Assembly: GCF_030546805.1 (NCBI RefSeq)
Contig: NZ_JAUOPC010000001.1
Coordinates: forward strand, 456,081-520,080
Length of the DNA stretch: 64,000 bases
Origin: Cyclobacterium sp. 1_MG-2023
GTDB taxonomy: Bacteria; Bacteroidota; Bacteroidia; Cytophagales; Cyclobacteriaceae
Direction of reading: 5' to 3'
Below the pieces are notes generated by a model, which saw nothing but the letters and a program-made list of their open reading frames with translations, was not told the origin of the DNA and did not search any database. Below are positions 46,006 through 55,390 of the stretch, piece after piece; position 1 is the stretch's first letter, and each line of letters opens with the position of its first letter. Both the position numbers and the translations under genes were made by a program.

Positions 46006-46809
46006 ATGAATAAATTACCGGGCTTACTGGTTTTGGCCGGGGTCATTTTAGTTGTCCTGTTTTTTTATTCCAATCCCGAAGTTTTGGATAAAATATGGTT
46101 ATGGCTGGTTGGTTTTGTTGGTTATTTAATCATGCTGTTTGGAAAAGGTTATGAAAAATTAAAAGACTTGTTTAAAGAACATGAACCCGCTCCCATTCAA
46201 ACATCATCTAAAAAAAGCCTAGAAGATAAAATTAAGCATCTCAATATAACTGATAATCCGGAACTGGAAAAGATAAAATCTTTGGTTGAAAATGAAGAGG
46301 TAGCATCAGTCCCGGAGGCTTTGGTAACTATATTAAGGTATGTAGATGATGGGAATACTACTTTGGGTATGTTATTTATTGAAAAGAAATTTTTCGCGTA
46401 CACCTTGGAAGATACGCACCGTGATGAAAAAATACCCGGAGGAACTAGAATTCCGGAGGGATACTATAAACTGGGCATCAATGAAAACCTCAGTCCATTG
46501 ACGCAAAGGTATAGGAATAGGTTTAACTGGTTTAAATACCATATTGAGATAAAAGATATCCCTAACTATGACAAGGTATATGTGCATATAGGCAATACCC
46601 ATAAAGACACAGAAGGCTGTATTCTAATAGCTGACGGTGTCAATGCTGCCAATCCTGAAAAAATGATACTACAGTCACAGAAAGCTTACGAACGCTTTTA
46701 TAAAATAGTATATCCAAAAATAAACCAGAATGAGCCCTTAGCCATCAATATTCTAAATGAAAACTGGTTTGAGCGACTTACTAAAAAGAAGCAACTGGTT
46801 AACGCCTAA
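46006..46809 (+). CDS. Membrane-anchored DUF5675 protein
   Basis: 267 residues. Two N-terminal membrane helices (about 5-21, GLLVLAGVILVVLFFY, and 31-46, WLWLVGFVGYLIMLFG) are followed by a charged linker and a C-terminal DUF5675 domain (about 110-220). The domain marks are TLGMLFIEKKFFAYTLEDTH, GGTRIPEGYYKLGINE, YDKVYVHIGNTHKDTEGCIL. DUF5675 usually occurs in phage or mobile-element proteins, and the conserved His and Cys (HIGN, GCI) hint at an enzyme related to L,D-transpeptidase or murein-processing folds. Here it is fixed in a membrane protein, the first gene of a four-gene operon. Confidence 0.87.
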   Translation: MNKLPGLLVLAGVILVVLFFYSNPEVLDKIWLWLVGFVGYLIMLFGKGYEKLKDLFKEHEPAPIQTSSKKSLEDKIKHLNITDNPELEKIKSLVENEEVASVPEALVTILRYVDDGNTTLGMLFIEKKFFAYTLEDTHRDEKIPGGTRIPEGYYKLGINENLSPLTQRYRNRFNWFKYHIEIKDIPNYDKVYVHIGNTHKDTEGCILIADGVNAANPEKMILQSQKAYERFYKIVYPKINQNEPLAINILNENWFERLTKKKQLVNA

Positions 46810-46846
46810 AACATGATTCAATAACCAATACTGACCGATATACTCC

Positions 46847-48583
46847 ATGGAAAAAAGCCCTTCATCCGTAGAAAACCAGGACACTAAGTCTTCTTTTATA
46901 TCCGAGCGAAATTATTTGATAATTCATATTATTTCAATAATAGTAATCGCTCTTGCTGCCCTGATTTTCATAGTGCCGAGCATGGAAAGCGCCAACCATG
47001 CCTTTGCTATCGGCTTTGTTATTATAGTGGCCTTGAGTTTTATCTACGGTTTAATCGCAAGACATATTAGTCCAAAGGTAAAAGACAGGAATCCAAATTT
47101 TAATCCATACCATACTTTTTTCTTTAAGGGAACGGTTATCCTGTCTGTCATCTTAGTCATTTTTGCCATACTCGGTGCCCTCTTTATTTATATTGAACAT
47201 GACAATCTTTTTCAAGCGGTAGGGCTTGCTACCACAGTGATTTGGATCGCATTATTCCTAATTTACTTTATGTGGTCTGTTTACCATTACAATATAAATT
47301 ACGGCTTAACAGATCAGGATTGGCAACGCATTTATGATTTCAGAGACATGCACAGCAAAGGCATTCCTGTAAAGGCTTCTGATCTGGAAATGCCCGAACA
47401 CAATCCATATAAAAGTCAAACATTCGGCTTACCTCCGGGTACTGTAAGGGGTATGATCGCTTTTACCCTCTTGATGGGAGGAATGTCATTGTTGATCGTC
47501 AGCTTTGGTACACAGTATTCCGGAGTAGATGCGGCCTTATTGAGTCAACAATTTGAATTTTTTGAAACCGCCTTTTTAATGATGATCGCTTTCTATTTTG
47601 GAGACAAGTCTCTAAAATACCTACGTGAAAGGTGGGTACCCAAACAAAGCAATACCCAAAACGGTGGGCAAGTTCAAAATAATCAATCCGTCTCGCCTTC
47701 TTCCATTCAAGAAAGCAAGGCCATGTTCCCCATGGATAATCTGGAAATAGACAATGCCTATTTTGACAATGAAGACAGGATCTTTTCCATTGAAAACGGT
47801 CTTCAATCAGAAGATGCTCCTCCTGCTAGCCAACAAAGGTCTTTGCTATCCACTTCTTTTGAAGCACAACCGGAACTTAGTTTACATAGAGAAGAATATG
47901 TTCAAATCAAAGACAACACCAATAGCAAATTGCTAAGTGATATGGACATCAGGATAGCATTGGATGAATTGGAAGCGCAGGAAAATATAAAAATAAGCCT
48001 ACCGGTAATAAAGGCCTTGGTTAAGGTGGAATCTGCAGGCCGTGGTCACCTAAGCGATGGAAGGGCGAAAATTCTATTTGAAGGACATAAATTTTGGTAC
48101 TGGCTTAATGCGTTCGGAAAAGACCCTGAAGCATTAAGTGTAGGCCATGAAGACATTATCTATAAAAAGTGGACAAGAGCCCATTACAGGGTAGGTTTAA
48201 AAGAATACGACAGGCTTGAAGAAGCCAAAAAAATAGATCCTAAGGCGGCCATTTATTCCACTTCTTGGGGTTTGTTCCAAATTCTGGGTGAAAACATGGA
48301 ACACAATATAAAATCCAGAAATTATAAGGATGTAGCCGAATTTGAAGCCAAACAACATGAATCAGAATATTTCCATTTCTTGGATTTTCTGGCATTTATT
48401 AAAATTAAGAAGGTCCGTGGCAAAGCCCTGATTGAGTACATTTCTGAATCAAATGAAGGAAATTACGATTGGGAATCTTTTGCCTATGGATATAATGGAA
48501 GTGGCTATAAGGTCAATGAATACCACCTCAAAATGAAACACTTCTATGAGCAATTCAAAAATGAGCAAACATGGAAAGCTTAA
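46847..48583 (+). CDS. Multi-pass membrane protein with C-terminal N-acetylmuramidase domain
   Basis: 578 residues. Four membrane helices lie in the first 145 residues (for example IISIIVIALAALIFIVPSM) and two more at about 205-255. A Gln/Ser-rich linker leads to a muramidase domain (PF11860 type) at about 365-575, with the catalytic Glu395 in VKVESAGRGHL, then SDGRAKILFEGHKFWYWLNA and YSTSWGLFQILGENM. This domain is typical of phage endolysins that cut the glycan strand. Here it is fused to an inner-membrane anchor with no phage genes nearby. The side of the membrane on which it acts is not certain. The gene lies 37 bp after the DUF5675 gene and overlaps the next by 13 bp. Confidence 0.9.
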   Translation: MEKSPSSVENQDTKSSFISERNYLIIHIISIIVIALAALIFIVPSMESANHAFAIGFVIIVALSFIYGLIARHISPKVKDRNPNFNPYHTFFFKGTVILSVILVIFAILGALFIYIEHDNLFQAVGLATTVIWIALFLIYFMWSVYHYNINYGLTDQDWQRIYDFRDMHSKGIPVKASDLEMPEHNPYKSQTFGLPPGTVRGMIAFTLLMGGMSLLIVSFGTQYSGVDAALLSQQFEFFETAFLMMIAFYFGDKSLKYLRERWVPKQSNTQNGGQVQNNQSVSPSSIQESKAMFPMDNLEIDNAYFDNEDRIFSIENGLQSEDAPPASQQRSLLSTSFEAQPELSLHREEYVQIKDNTNSKLLSDMDIRIALDELEAQENIKISLPVIKALVKVESAGRGHLSDGRAKILFEGHKFWYWLNAFGKDPEALSVGHEDIIYKKWTRAHYRVGLKEYDRLEEAKKIDPKAAIYSTSWGLFQILGENMEHNIKSRNYKDVAEFEAKQHESEYFHFLDFLAFIKIKKVRGKALIEYISESNEGNYDWESFAYGYNGSGYKVNEYHLKMKHFYEQFKNEQTWKA

Positions 48584-49194
48584 AATCGAAAATGCTCCAT
48601 ATGGCCTTTCTCTTCGGTGTTATAATTCTAATTAGCAGTTGTAAAGAAGAAAAGAGAGGCTTGGTTATAGGTAAAATACAACAGGCAAGTGACTTGGTGG
48701 TTACAGAATTTGTTGTGGACAAGGTCGTTTTCGGAAAGAAGGAAAAAAACATACTTTTTGTGCCCGTTAATGAAGCCTCATTTTTAGCTTACTCTAGAGC
48801 CAAAATTAAAACAGGAATCAACCTAGAAAAAATAAAAGAAGAGGACATTTTGATTGAAGGGAATAAAATAACCCTTTATCTTCCTACAATTGAAGTGATA
48901 AATTTCTCCTATCCTCCGGAGGATTTTATAGAAGATTCATTGGTGTCCAATCCAAAACGTTTTTTGAACTCCATTAACCTGGAAGATCAAGAAACTTTCT
49001 TTAGGCTTGCAGAAATGGATATTAGAGACCAGCTTCCTTATATGGGCTTGGTGGAAACCAGTCAAAACCATACCAGGAAATTGATGCATACTTTGCTAAA
49101 AAATTTTGATTTTGAGGAGATTTTTATCCATTTCAAAAGTGATTCTTTGAAAGTCCGGCAAATACAAATTTCAGACAATACTATAAATCCATGA
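48571..49194 (+). CDS. DUF4230-type lipoprotein
   Basis: 207 residues. The signal MESLKSKMLHMAFLFGVIIL ends in lipobox LISSC. The mature protein has the DUF4230 pattern: GLVIGKIQQASDLVVTEFVV, FVPVNEASFLAYSRAKIKTG and ILIEGNKITLYLPTIEVINF, then a helical tail. DUF4230 proteins have no known role. The gene overlaps the muramidase gene by 13 bp and the next gene by 4 bp, so it is part of the operon. Confidence 0.87.
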   Translation: MESLKSKMLHMAFLFGVIILISSCKEEKRGLVIGKIQQASDLVVTEFVVDKVVFGKKEKNILFVPVNEASFLAYSRAKIKTGINLEKIKEEDILIEGNKITLYLPTIEVINFSYPPEDFIEDSLVSNPKRFLNSINLEDQETFFRLAEMDIRDQLPYMGLVETSQNHTRKLMHTLLKNFDFEEIFIHFKSDSLKVRQIQISDNTINP

Positions 49195-51293
49195 TAGGTC
49201 AAATTCTTGGTAGTGCTCGCCTCATTATCCAAATACTGCTTGTGGTTGCCGCAGTAGTATTGGTATACATGTGGAATCCAATGAATGTATTTGGAGGGAA
49301 GGCCACATTAAAGCCTACAGCCAATATGGTTTCAGAAATTAGGGAAATTGGCGAAATGATCACTGCTGAATATTATGGGGAAGTATTGACTTCTATTGAT
49401 GAAGTACAAATTGATTTTCAACAGGAACCCCAAATTAATTTACAGGCAGAAGCTACATTTGATAAAATTCAGGAAGAAATTGATAACCTGAGAAACTTCC
49501 ATAAGCTTACTTTAGACCAACGCCTAGAGATTGGCGATCCCGATAATGAACTTAAAAGAAGGGTAAGGACAAAAACATTGGTAAATGAAGTAGGAAAAAG
49601 CAATATTCTTGAAAAACTCAATTATCTGGGCGATTGGCAAAACACCAGTCGAATGCTCTTTTTCAATGAAGTTTTATCTTTTATTTATCTGAAGCAAAAT
49701 GATAAGGAAGATGTCATTACAGAGCCATTAAGAGAAAATAGGTTAACAAAAACCTTGGATAAATGGTATCTAGACGATTCCAATGCCGAATGGTCCACCG
49801 AAGCATTTACCTTAGATTACTTTTCCAGTAAATTATCTGACCTTCCGCGGAGTGAGGCGAAGAAAAAGTTAGCCATGATTGGTAGGGGAACAGTAAAAGC
49901 CGGTTTTGATTTTAAAGATTTGCAAAGCCATATGTACTACCTTAATGAAGAGGTGGGCGAACTACACATTTTTGGTTTGGCTCCTAAAATTCTAAATGCC
50001 GACATTAACCCTTGGTTTATACCTGAAAAAGGGATTCCGGGTTTTGATCTACTCACTTACAATGGAAAGGTAAGCTTTAAAGATAGCAAGAAAGTAAAAA
50101 TCTATGCCGTTCAGAAGCTAAAAACCAATGCCAGAACTGCAGGAATAATTGAACAGGCTGAATTAAATGGCGGTCAAACCATAAGTCGGCTGGTAAGCTT
50201 ACTTACAGAGGTAGAAGTCAAAAAGGTTATTTTCCACCATGATGAAATCATAGACCTTACCAAAGAAATTCAGGAAGATCACTACATCAGCTATGAAGAA
50301 GCTGCCCACTTTGAGCGCACGCTTGAAGAAGAATTAAACAAAATTGACTCCTTAAAAGTGGCACAGGAGGATAGGTACAACAACAGGAAATTGGCCGAAA
50401 CCAAATTAAACACGTTGGTTCAAATGCTCAAGCAATTACAAACGAATGAGTTTGAGGATCAAAGCTTGAATTATAATCATTTTTCCACATTATTGTACCG
50501 CACCAGTGAAGATGGGCTTGTTAATGAAAAGGAATGGGCGAAGATTAATAACATCCATAAAGAAATGTTAAACAATCGGACTTCAGCATTGTGGACAAGC
50601 ATGGATACCCTATTGTTAAGAGCTCAATGGAATGTGGGCTTGTACCAATTGCTAATAGATTCAATAGCCATTGGGAAATATCTTCCTAAAACCATGGCAA
50701 TGAATGATTGGGAAAATAGAGATTTGAGTATTCCTGTTAGAAATATCAATTTAAACCTTGCAGATTCAATTGTTTCATTTGACCAGTTCAATCCCAACAG
50801 TGAATCAAGGGACAGCCTCCTCCATTTAATAAGCTTAGAAAAATATCAGCCTACCGAATGGGAGAATTGGATAACGGATAAGGAAACCATTGTCAACTTT
50901 GAGGAAAAAGACTTGTTGACCTCTCTAGCGATTGCCCCTTCAAAGTTCTGGTTATTCAATAAGGACGATCCGAATCATATTAAGGAATTAAATATTCCCT
51001 TGGAAAAAATAACTTTTCCATTGTTACTTGGTTTGGACATCCGTGACAATTTGGAGATTGGGAACCATATTGTATTCAAATCATCAGAAAACCTTTTGGA
51101 AGATATAAAACAGCCCATTTCCGGCAAGGAAACTGGTTTGACTGATAGTCAGCTCAAAGGTCTAGAACAGCATTTAATCAACCTTTACACCCAACACAAA
51201 GCCTATCATAACCGAGATTTTCTAACCAAGGCCAATCATTGGCTAACTGAGAAAATGGAAAGCAAATCCGGAATTCTTGATAAGTTCAAATAA
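49191..51293 (+). CDS. Large single-pass membrane protein, unknown function
   Basis: 700 residues, not recognised as a whole. One N-terminal membrane helix (about 10-28, LIIQILLVVAAVVLVYMW) is followed by a long soluble part. The first soluble stretch (MVSEIREIGEMITAEYYGEV) and a later block (NADINPWFIPEKGIPGFDLL) resemble the patterns of DUF4230, so it may contain a longer relative of the upstream lipoprotein. Residues about 380-500 are rich in Glu, Lys and Leu and look coiled-coil. There is no catalytic motif. Its start overlaps the stop of the DUF4230 gene by 4 bp, which points to a complex of the two. Confidence 0.75.
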   Translation: MIGQILGSARLIIQILLVVAAVVLVYMWNPMNVFGGKATLKPTANMVSEIREIGEMITAEYYGEVLTSIDEVQIDFQQEPQINLQAEATFDKIQEEIDNLRNFHKLTLDQRLEIGDPDNELKRRVRTKTLVNEVGKSNILEKLNYLGDWQNTSRMLFFNEVLSFIYLKQNDKEDVITEPLRENRLTKTLDKWYLDDSNAEWSTEAFTLDYFSSKLSDLPRSEAKKKLAMIGRGTVKAGFDFKDLQSHMYYLNEEVGELHIFGLAPKILNADINPWFIPEKGIPGFDLLTYNGKVSFKDSKKVKIYAVQKLKTNARTAGIIEQAELNGGQTISRLVSLLTEVEVKKVIFHHDEIIDLTKEIQEDHYISYEEAAHFERTLEEELNKIDSLKVAQEDRYNNRKLAETKLNTLVQMLKQLQTNEFEDQSLNYNHFSTLLYRTSEDGLVNEKEWAKINNIHKEMLNNRTSALWTSMDTLLLRAQWNVGLYQLLIDSIAIGKYLPKTMAMNDWENRDLSIPVRNINLNLADSIVSFDQFNPNSESRDSLLHLISLEKYQPTEWENWITDKETIVNFEEKDLLTSLAIAPSKFWLFNKDDPNHIKELNIPLEKITFPLLLGLDIRDNLEIGNHIVFKSSENLLEDIKQPISGKETGLTDSQLKGLEQHLINLYTQHKAYHNRDFLTKANHWLTEKMESKSGILDKFK

Positions 51294-51330
51294 AGCTTGC
51301 CAATCCGATACCTTATCAGGGCTTCAATCG

Positions 51331-53670
51331 TTAAGGTTTAAAATAGGTTTCAAAAACATTACCGGCAAAAAACTTACCGAAAGAACTGATAGCCTTTCTT
51401 CCCTCTTCTTTGGTTTTGGGGTGAATGGCTTTTACAGTTCTCAACTGCTTAAGCAGGTCTGAAACTTTGATAACCAACTTACCCTTGCCTACAATATTCC
51501 CGGCAGGAGAATTCCCTTCATAAAGCGTAATAAAAAGGGTTGTCGTATCCTTCCAAGCATCCACTACTTTGTCATTGTGGATGTCTTTAAAACCTTCAAA
51601 ATAATAATTATCACCTTCAGGACTGATAAGTTCTGCGGTATAATTCATTCGCTTTCTTCCACTATCCCCCTCATCTTGAATAAATAAATTGAAATCACCA
51701 TTGTAGGCAGAGACGGCTTCTTTACATATTGCAGGAGCATTCATACTTCCAACCATTTTACCAGCATGTTTCTCATTGGAAACAAATGCGTCAATGTCTT
51801 CCGTTTGAATGGTTAGGGTAAACTCAAATGTGGTATTGTCGATTTTCCCTTTGGCAAAGCCTTTTTCAAAATCTTCCTTTTCACCTATACCAATAATGCC
51901 TTTCATGGTTTCAGTAAATTGCACCCCGGTACCTGTAATTTGATTACCAACCGGCTTGGATGGAGCCACAAATTCATAATTCAAATCATAGCCTTTCTCC
52001 TCAGCAATAAGCTTACAACTCCTTTCAGTCAGTGCACTGATAGTCAAAAGGGGATTGGTCCCAACGGGTCTAGGTATAATGGCTCCATCTAATACGTACA
52101 AGCCATTGTGTAAGGCCGTATTACTTTCTCCAGAATACACCTGCCCCTTATGATCCACTACCCCGGTATCCACACTGTCACCCATCCCACAACCTCCCAA
52201 TGGGTGTACGGTTACCAAGTCATAATTCATCAAATTATTCCATGTTGGATTGGGTATTTTAGTCCCTCCCAAGGCCTGAGTGGCACTGAACATCTCTCCA
52301 CTTACTTTCTTAAAGATCTCCTGTTTACCTACACCTTCCCAATTTAAGTTTAATTTCCCTTCATCATCCATTTTCATGACCCCATTTCCATCATCATGCG
52401 TCATCACCAAATAGATTTGGGTATGGGCAACTGCACCATGAAAAGCTCCTAAAAAAAGGCTTCTAAACTCTCTTAACTTTTCTTTAAAGTAATCTTTTAT
52501 TCCCCTATCTGTGTCTTTTCCCACCAACCTAGAAAAGGCAATCAGGGCCTTTGGCATTAAACTTCTTATTGGACCCGGAACGGTTCCTTCCTCAAGGGTC
52601 ATTCCAGAGGCCAAATCTTTGCGTTCTCTTAAATCGATGATACTGGTGATACAAGGTCCAACGTTAGCTATTTGATCCGTTCCCTTATTCCCTAAGCCTA
52701 TGCCATTGATCCTTTCATCATTGTTATAGCCAAAACCAAGTACATCACCATTGCCTGTAAACCTCATTCCCAACCTGTCAGAAACCTTTAATCCTTTTTT
52801 GGCAGAACGGAAAAGAATTTCCGTAGAGCCCAAAGACCCCGCACTAAGCACTACATTCTTTGCTCTGACAAACAATAGTGGTGCATCAAAATTATCTCTC
52901 CCAATACCAATTGGATGGTAGTAAACTTGCCAATGTGATTTAAATTTTTTGACATACCGGACATTAATGGATGTAAAAATATCTGCCCCGTGGTTAAACG
53001 CATCAGGTAAATAGTTCATTGCCGTGGTATTCTTTGCCCCTACATTACATCCGGTAACACAGTCCCCACAATTAGTACATTTTGGTTGCTCGACACCAAC
53101 GTGATTGGTTTTATTTTCAAAATTCACATTGATGTCCAATAAACCAAAGTGCGCCGACATATAATCAGCCGATTTGCGCATGGCTTCTGTTTTTTTCAGC
53201 ACCGGGTAACCATTTTTATTTTCTGGATAAGGATTGGGCTTCAGCATATCCCATGCCCTATTTACCCCTTCTTCAAAGGAGGCCAAGTCTTGCCTTATTG
53301 GCAAGGGCCACATTTCATCCTCCATTACCCTTTTCTCCGGTTTAATGGAGACGTTGGCATTTACTAAAGAGGTGCCTCCCAGCCCACAACCTTTAAATAC
53401 ATTAATGCCATTTCCCATGGTAAATTCATAGAGCCCGTTTTTTTCGAGACTCGTAGATTTCCCTTTTATGAAATTCATTTCTTTTGAAGCACCCAGTAAG
53501 GTATCGGGGAATTCCCCGGGCAAAAACTCCTTCCCTTTCTCAAAGAGGCAAACAGACTGGCCGGCACGAGCCATTCTAGAGGCTGAGATGCTACCTCCAT
53601 ATCCAGAACCTATAATCACATAGTCATATTCCGGTTGTATACTGCCGAGGGGTTTAGCTAATTTTTTCAT
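51331..53670 (-). CDS. Cholesterol-oxidase-like GMC oxidoreductase with C-terminal extra domain
   Basis: 779 residues. FAD-binding GSGYGG (residues 21-26) in YDYVIIGSGYGGSISASRMA, a GMC C-terminal part with HPLGGCGMGD, and TNPLLTISALTERSCKLI. A Cys cluster CTNCGDCVTGC (Cys198, 201, 204, 208) has the spacing of an iron-sulfur ligand set. After about residue 580 comes a domain starting VQFTETMKGIIGIGE and containing DAWKDTTTLFITLYEG, which in other bacteria is often joined to an alpha/beta hydrolase in one protein. The family oxidises alcohols, including sterols. No signal peptide is seen. It is the last gene of a seven-gene operon and overlaps the metallophosphoesterase gene by 17 bp. Confidence 0.92.
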   Translation of the reverse strand: MKKLAKPLGSIQPEYDYVIIGSGYGGSISASRMARAGQSVCLFEKGKEFLPGEFPDTLLGASKEMNFIKGKSTSLEKNGLYEFTMGNGINVFKGCGLGGTSLVNANVSIKPEKRVMEDEMWPLPIRQDLASFEEGVNRAWDMLKPNPYPENKNGYPVLKKTEAMRKSADYMSAHFGLLDINVNFENKTNHVGVEQPKCTNCGDCVTGCNVGAKNTTAMNYLPDAFNHGADIFTSINVRYVKKFKSHWQVYYHPIGIGRDNFDAPLLFVRAKNVVLSAGSLGSTEILFRSAKKGLKVSDRLGMRFTGNGDVLGFGYNNDERINGIGLGNKGTDQIANVGPCITSIIDLRERKDLASGMTLEEGTVPGPIRSLMPKALIAFSRLVGKDTDRGIKDYFKEKLREFRSLFLGAFHGAVAHTQIYLVMTHDDGNGVMKMDDEGKLNLNWEGVGKQEIFKKVSGEMFSATQALGGTKIPNPTWNNLMNYDLVTVHPLGGCGMGDSVDTGVVDHKGQVYSGESNTALHNGLYVLDGAIIPRPVGTNPLLTISALTERSCKLIAEEKGYDLNYEFVAPSKPVGNQITGTGVQFTETMKGIIGIGEKEDFEKGFAKGKIDNTTFEFTLTIQTEDIDAFVSNEKHAGKMVGSMNAPAICKEAVSAYNGDFNLFIQDEGDSGRKRMNYTAELISPEGDNYYFEGFKDIHNDKVVDAWKDTTTLFITLYEGNSPAGNIVGKGKLVIKVSDLLKQLRTVKAIHPKTKEEGRKAISSFGKFFAGNVFETYFKP

Positions 53671-55390
53671 TTTTTATAAATATTGGGTCCTCTATCAATT
53701 CATAGTTAATGGGTCCTCCTTCAAAACGAGGATTTTTCTCTGTTCCTACTGCTTTCCAATTGCTAACCACATTTTTTACACCAATTGGGTAAATGGTAAG
53801 CCCTTCTTTGGTGACCGAAATTCTCAAAAAGTTTTTATACCCTTCCCATCTGTAAGAAGAGGAAGCTTCAGTAATGTGGTTCTTTAATAAGCTAACACTT
53901 ACCGTTAAATAAAGGCCAAAAATTAAGCAACTTATAAACCCACCGAGAACTATCATCTCGGCTGTAAACAGAGCTATTTGTTTACCATTGTCCACTTCAA
54001 ACTCCCAAACATTCAGGTTCATATAGGAAAAGAACCACAATAGAAAATAAAAATTAATCACATGAAGCAGTCCATGGATCACACCTGCGATATAATTCAA
54101 TTTCTTCTTTCCTGAGCTGGTATCGGTAAATAATATTAAGCCTGCAAATAATAAGAGGTTCAGAAATAGAGCTGTAGGAAAGTGTAGCAAATTAGAACCT
54201 ATAACGCTCAAAATTTGAGACAATTCACCTTGGAACAAGTTGAATTCAGACAATTTTTCCATCAAACTTTCCCCTCCGGTGGGCTTTGTTTGGAGTATCC
54301 ATGTGGTAAAGACATTGTAAGTCCCAAAAAACAACAACATCGTAAGGCTAAAAAACGGAAAAGCAAGGTTTAGTAAGCTAAGTTTGGTAGAGCTTGATTT
54401 TGAGGGGAATGTTTTCTTTAATTCCGCCTTTCTTTCATGGGTACCTATTATTTCTTCTTGTAATGTATGGGTAGGATGCATAAAGGCCCCACCGCCTCCG
54501 GCAGTGATAAAATGACATGGTTTGGTTTCGTCCTTTACTGTTTCATACCTGGCATAATGGTGCAAATCACCTGTCAATATTGCCTCGATGTTTATTGACT
54601 TGTTTTTTTCTTCATAGTCCTTTTCACCTTGACCCAACAATACCTTGTCAATAAAAAATTGCAACCTATCAAAAGAGTCATTTTTGGTGTCAAAAGATTT
54701 GTAAACCCAAGAAGGTTCAGAAGTACAAAGGATCACTTTACTATTGGCGTTGAAATGCTCTTTGGCAATTTTTTTAAAAAAGCATATTTGGGGAAAATCA
54801 ATATCAGCATTCAATTGAATATCAATGGCAATAACCCAGTAATCATAGGGAAGTTTAAGTGCAAAATAGCTTCTGTTTTGCTGGGTTTTCCAATTGCCCA
54901 AGGAACGCTTTTGTGTAAATAATCTCAAAAAATTAGTCAATCCATCATACCAATCATGATTTCCGGGAATAGCAAATACGTCCGGACGTTCTATGGCTTT
55001 TTCATCTTTTGGAAAAGCAGCTGTATAAGGCCCCCTCAACCTATTGTCATATTCTATATTTTCGGGTGTAGGGTAAACTTCATCTCCACCCATTATTAGC
55101 ACATCTCCTCTTTTGAGGGCTTTCCCTCTCAGTTCCAATTCCTCTCTGGCCAATAGACTGGCCATTGTATAGGTGGAGTTAAATCCATCTCCTAAATCGG
55201 ATATATAGTCAAACCATAATGCTTCTTTTTTGGAATAATCAAAAGGCTTGCAATCTTGATCAAGTGCTGCCTGAAGCTCCCTTCGGTCAGCAAAATTTCC
55301 AAAAACAGAAGACAAGACTGTTTTTACACTTGTGAAAGCCAATTGCTTAGGGTCATACCAATTGACCATTGGTTTTCTTTCAAACTTCAT
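53654..55390 (-). CDS. Membrane-attached metallophosphoesterase
   Basis: 578 residues. The N-terminal catalytic domain (about 60-320) has the five calcineurin-type motifs: DLGDG (65-69), GGDEVYP (101-107), GNHDW (143-147), CTSEPSW (222-228) and GDLHHYARY (274-282). Four membrane helices follow at about 338-362, 400-422, 432-456 and 472-500, with a short C-terminal soluble part. It is a phosphohydrolase, perhaps for a lipid or nucleotide phosphate, with its active site in the cytoplasm or at the membrane. The substrate is unknown. It overlaps the patatin gene by 11 bp and the GMC gene by 17 bp. Confidence 0.9.
   Translation of the reverse strand: MKFERKPMVNWYDPKQLAFTSVKTVLSSVFGNFADRRELQAALDQDCKPFDYSKKEALWFDYISDLGDGFNSTYTMASLLAREELELRGKALKRGDVLIMGGDEVYPTPENIEYDNRLRGPYTAAFPKDEKAIERPDVFAIPGNHDWYDGLTNFLRLFTQKRSLGNWKTQQNRSYFALKLPYDYWVIAIDIQLNADIDFPQICFFKKIAKEHFNANSKVILCTSEPSWVYKSFDTKNDSFDRLQFFIDKVLLGQGEKDYEEKNKSINIEAILTGDLHHYARYETVKDETKPCHFITAGGGGAFMHPTHTLQEEIIGTHERKAELKKTFPSKSSSTKLSLLNLAFPFFSLTMLLFFGTYNVFTTWILQTKPTGGESLMEKLSEFNLFQGELSQILSVIGSNLLHFPTALFLNLLLFAGLILFTDTSSGKKKLNYIAGVIHGLLHVINFYFLLWFFSYMNLNVWEFEVDNGKQIALFTAEMIVLGGFISCLIFGLYLTVSVSLLKNHITEASSSYRWEGYKNFLRISVTKEGLTIYPIGVKNVVSNWKAVGTEKNPRFEGGPINYELIEDPIFIKNEKIS

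Noticed and set aside
46006-51293. Calling the region a prophage
   Set aside because: DUF5675 and N-acetylmuramidase domains are phage-like, but no capsid, terminase, portal, tail, integrase or repressor gene is present, and both proteins are fused to membrane anchors.
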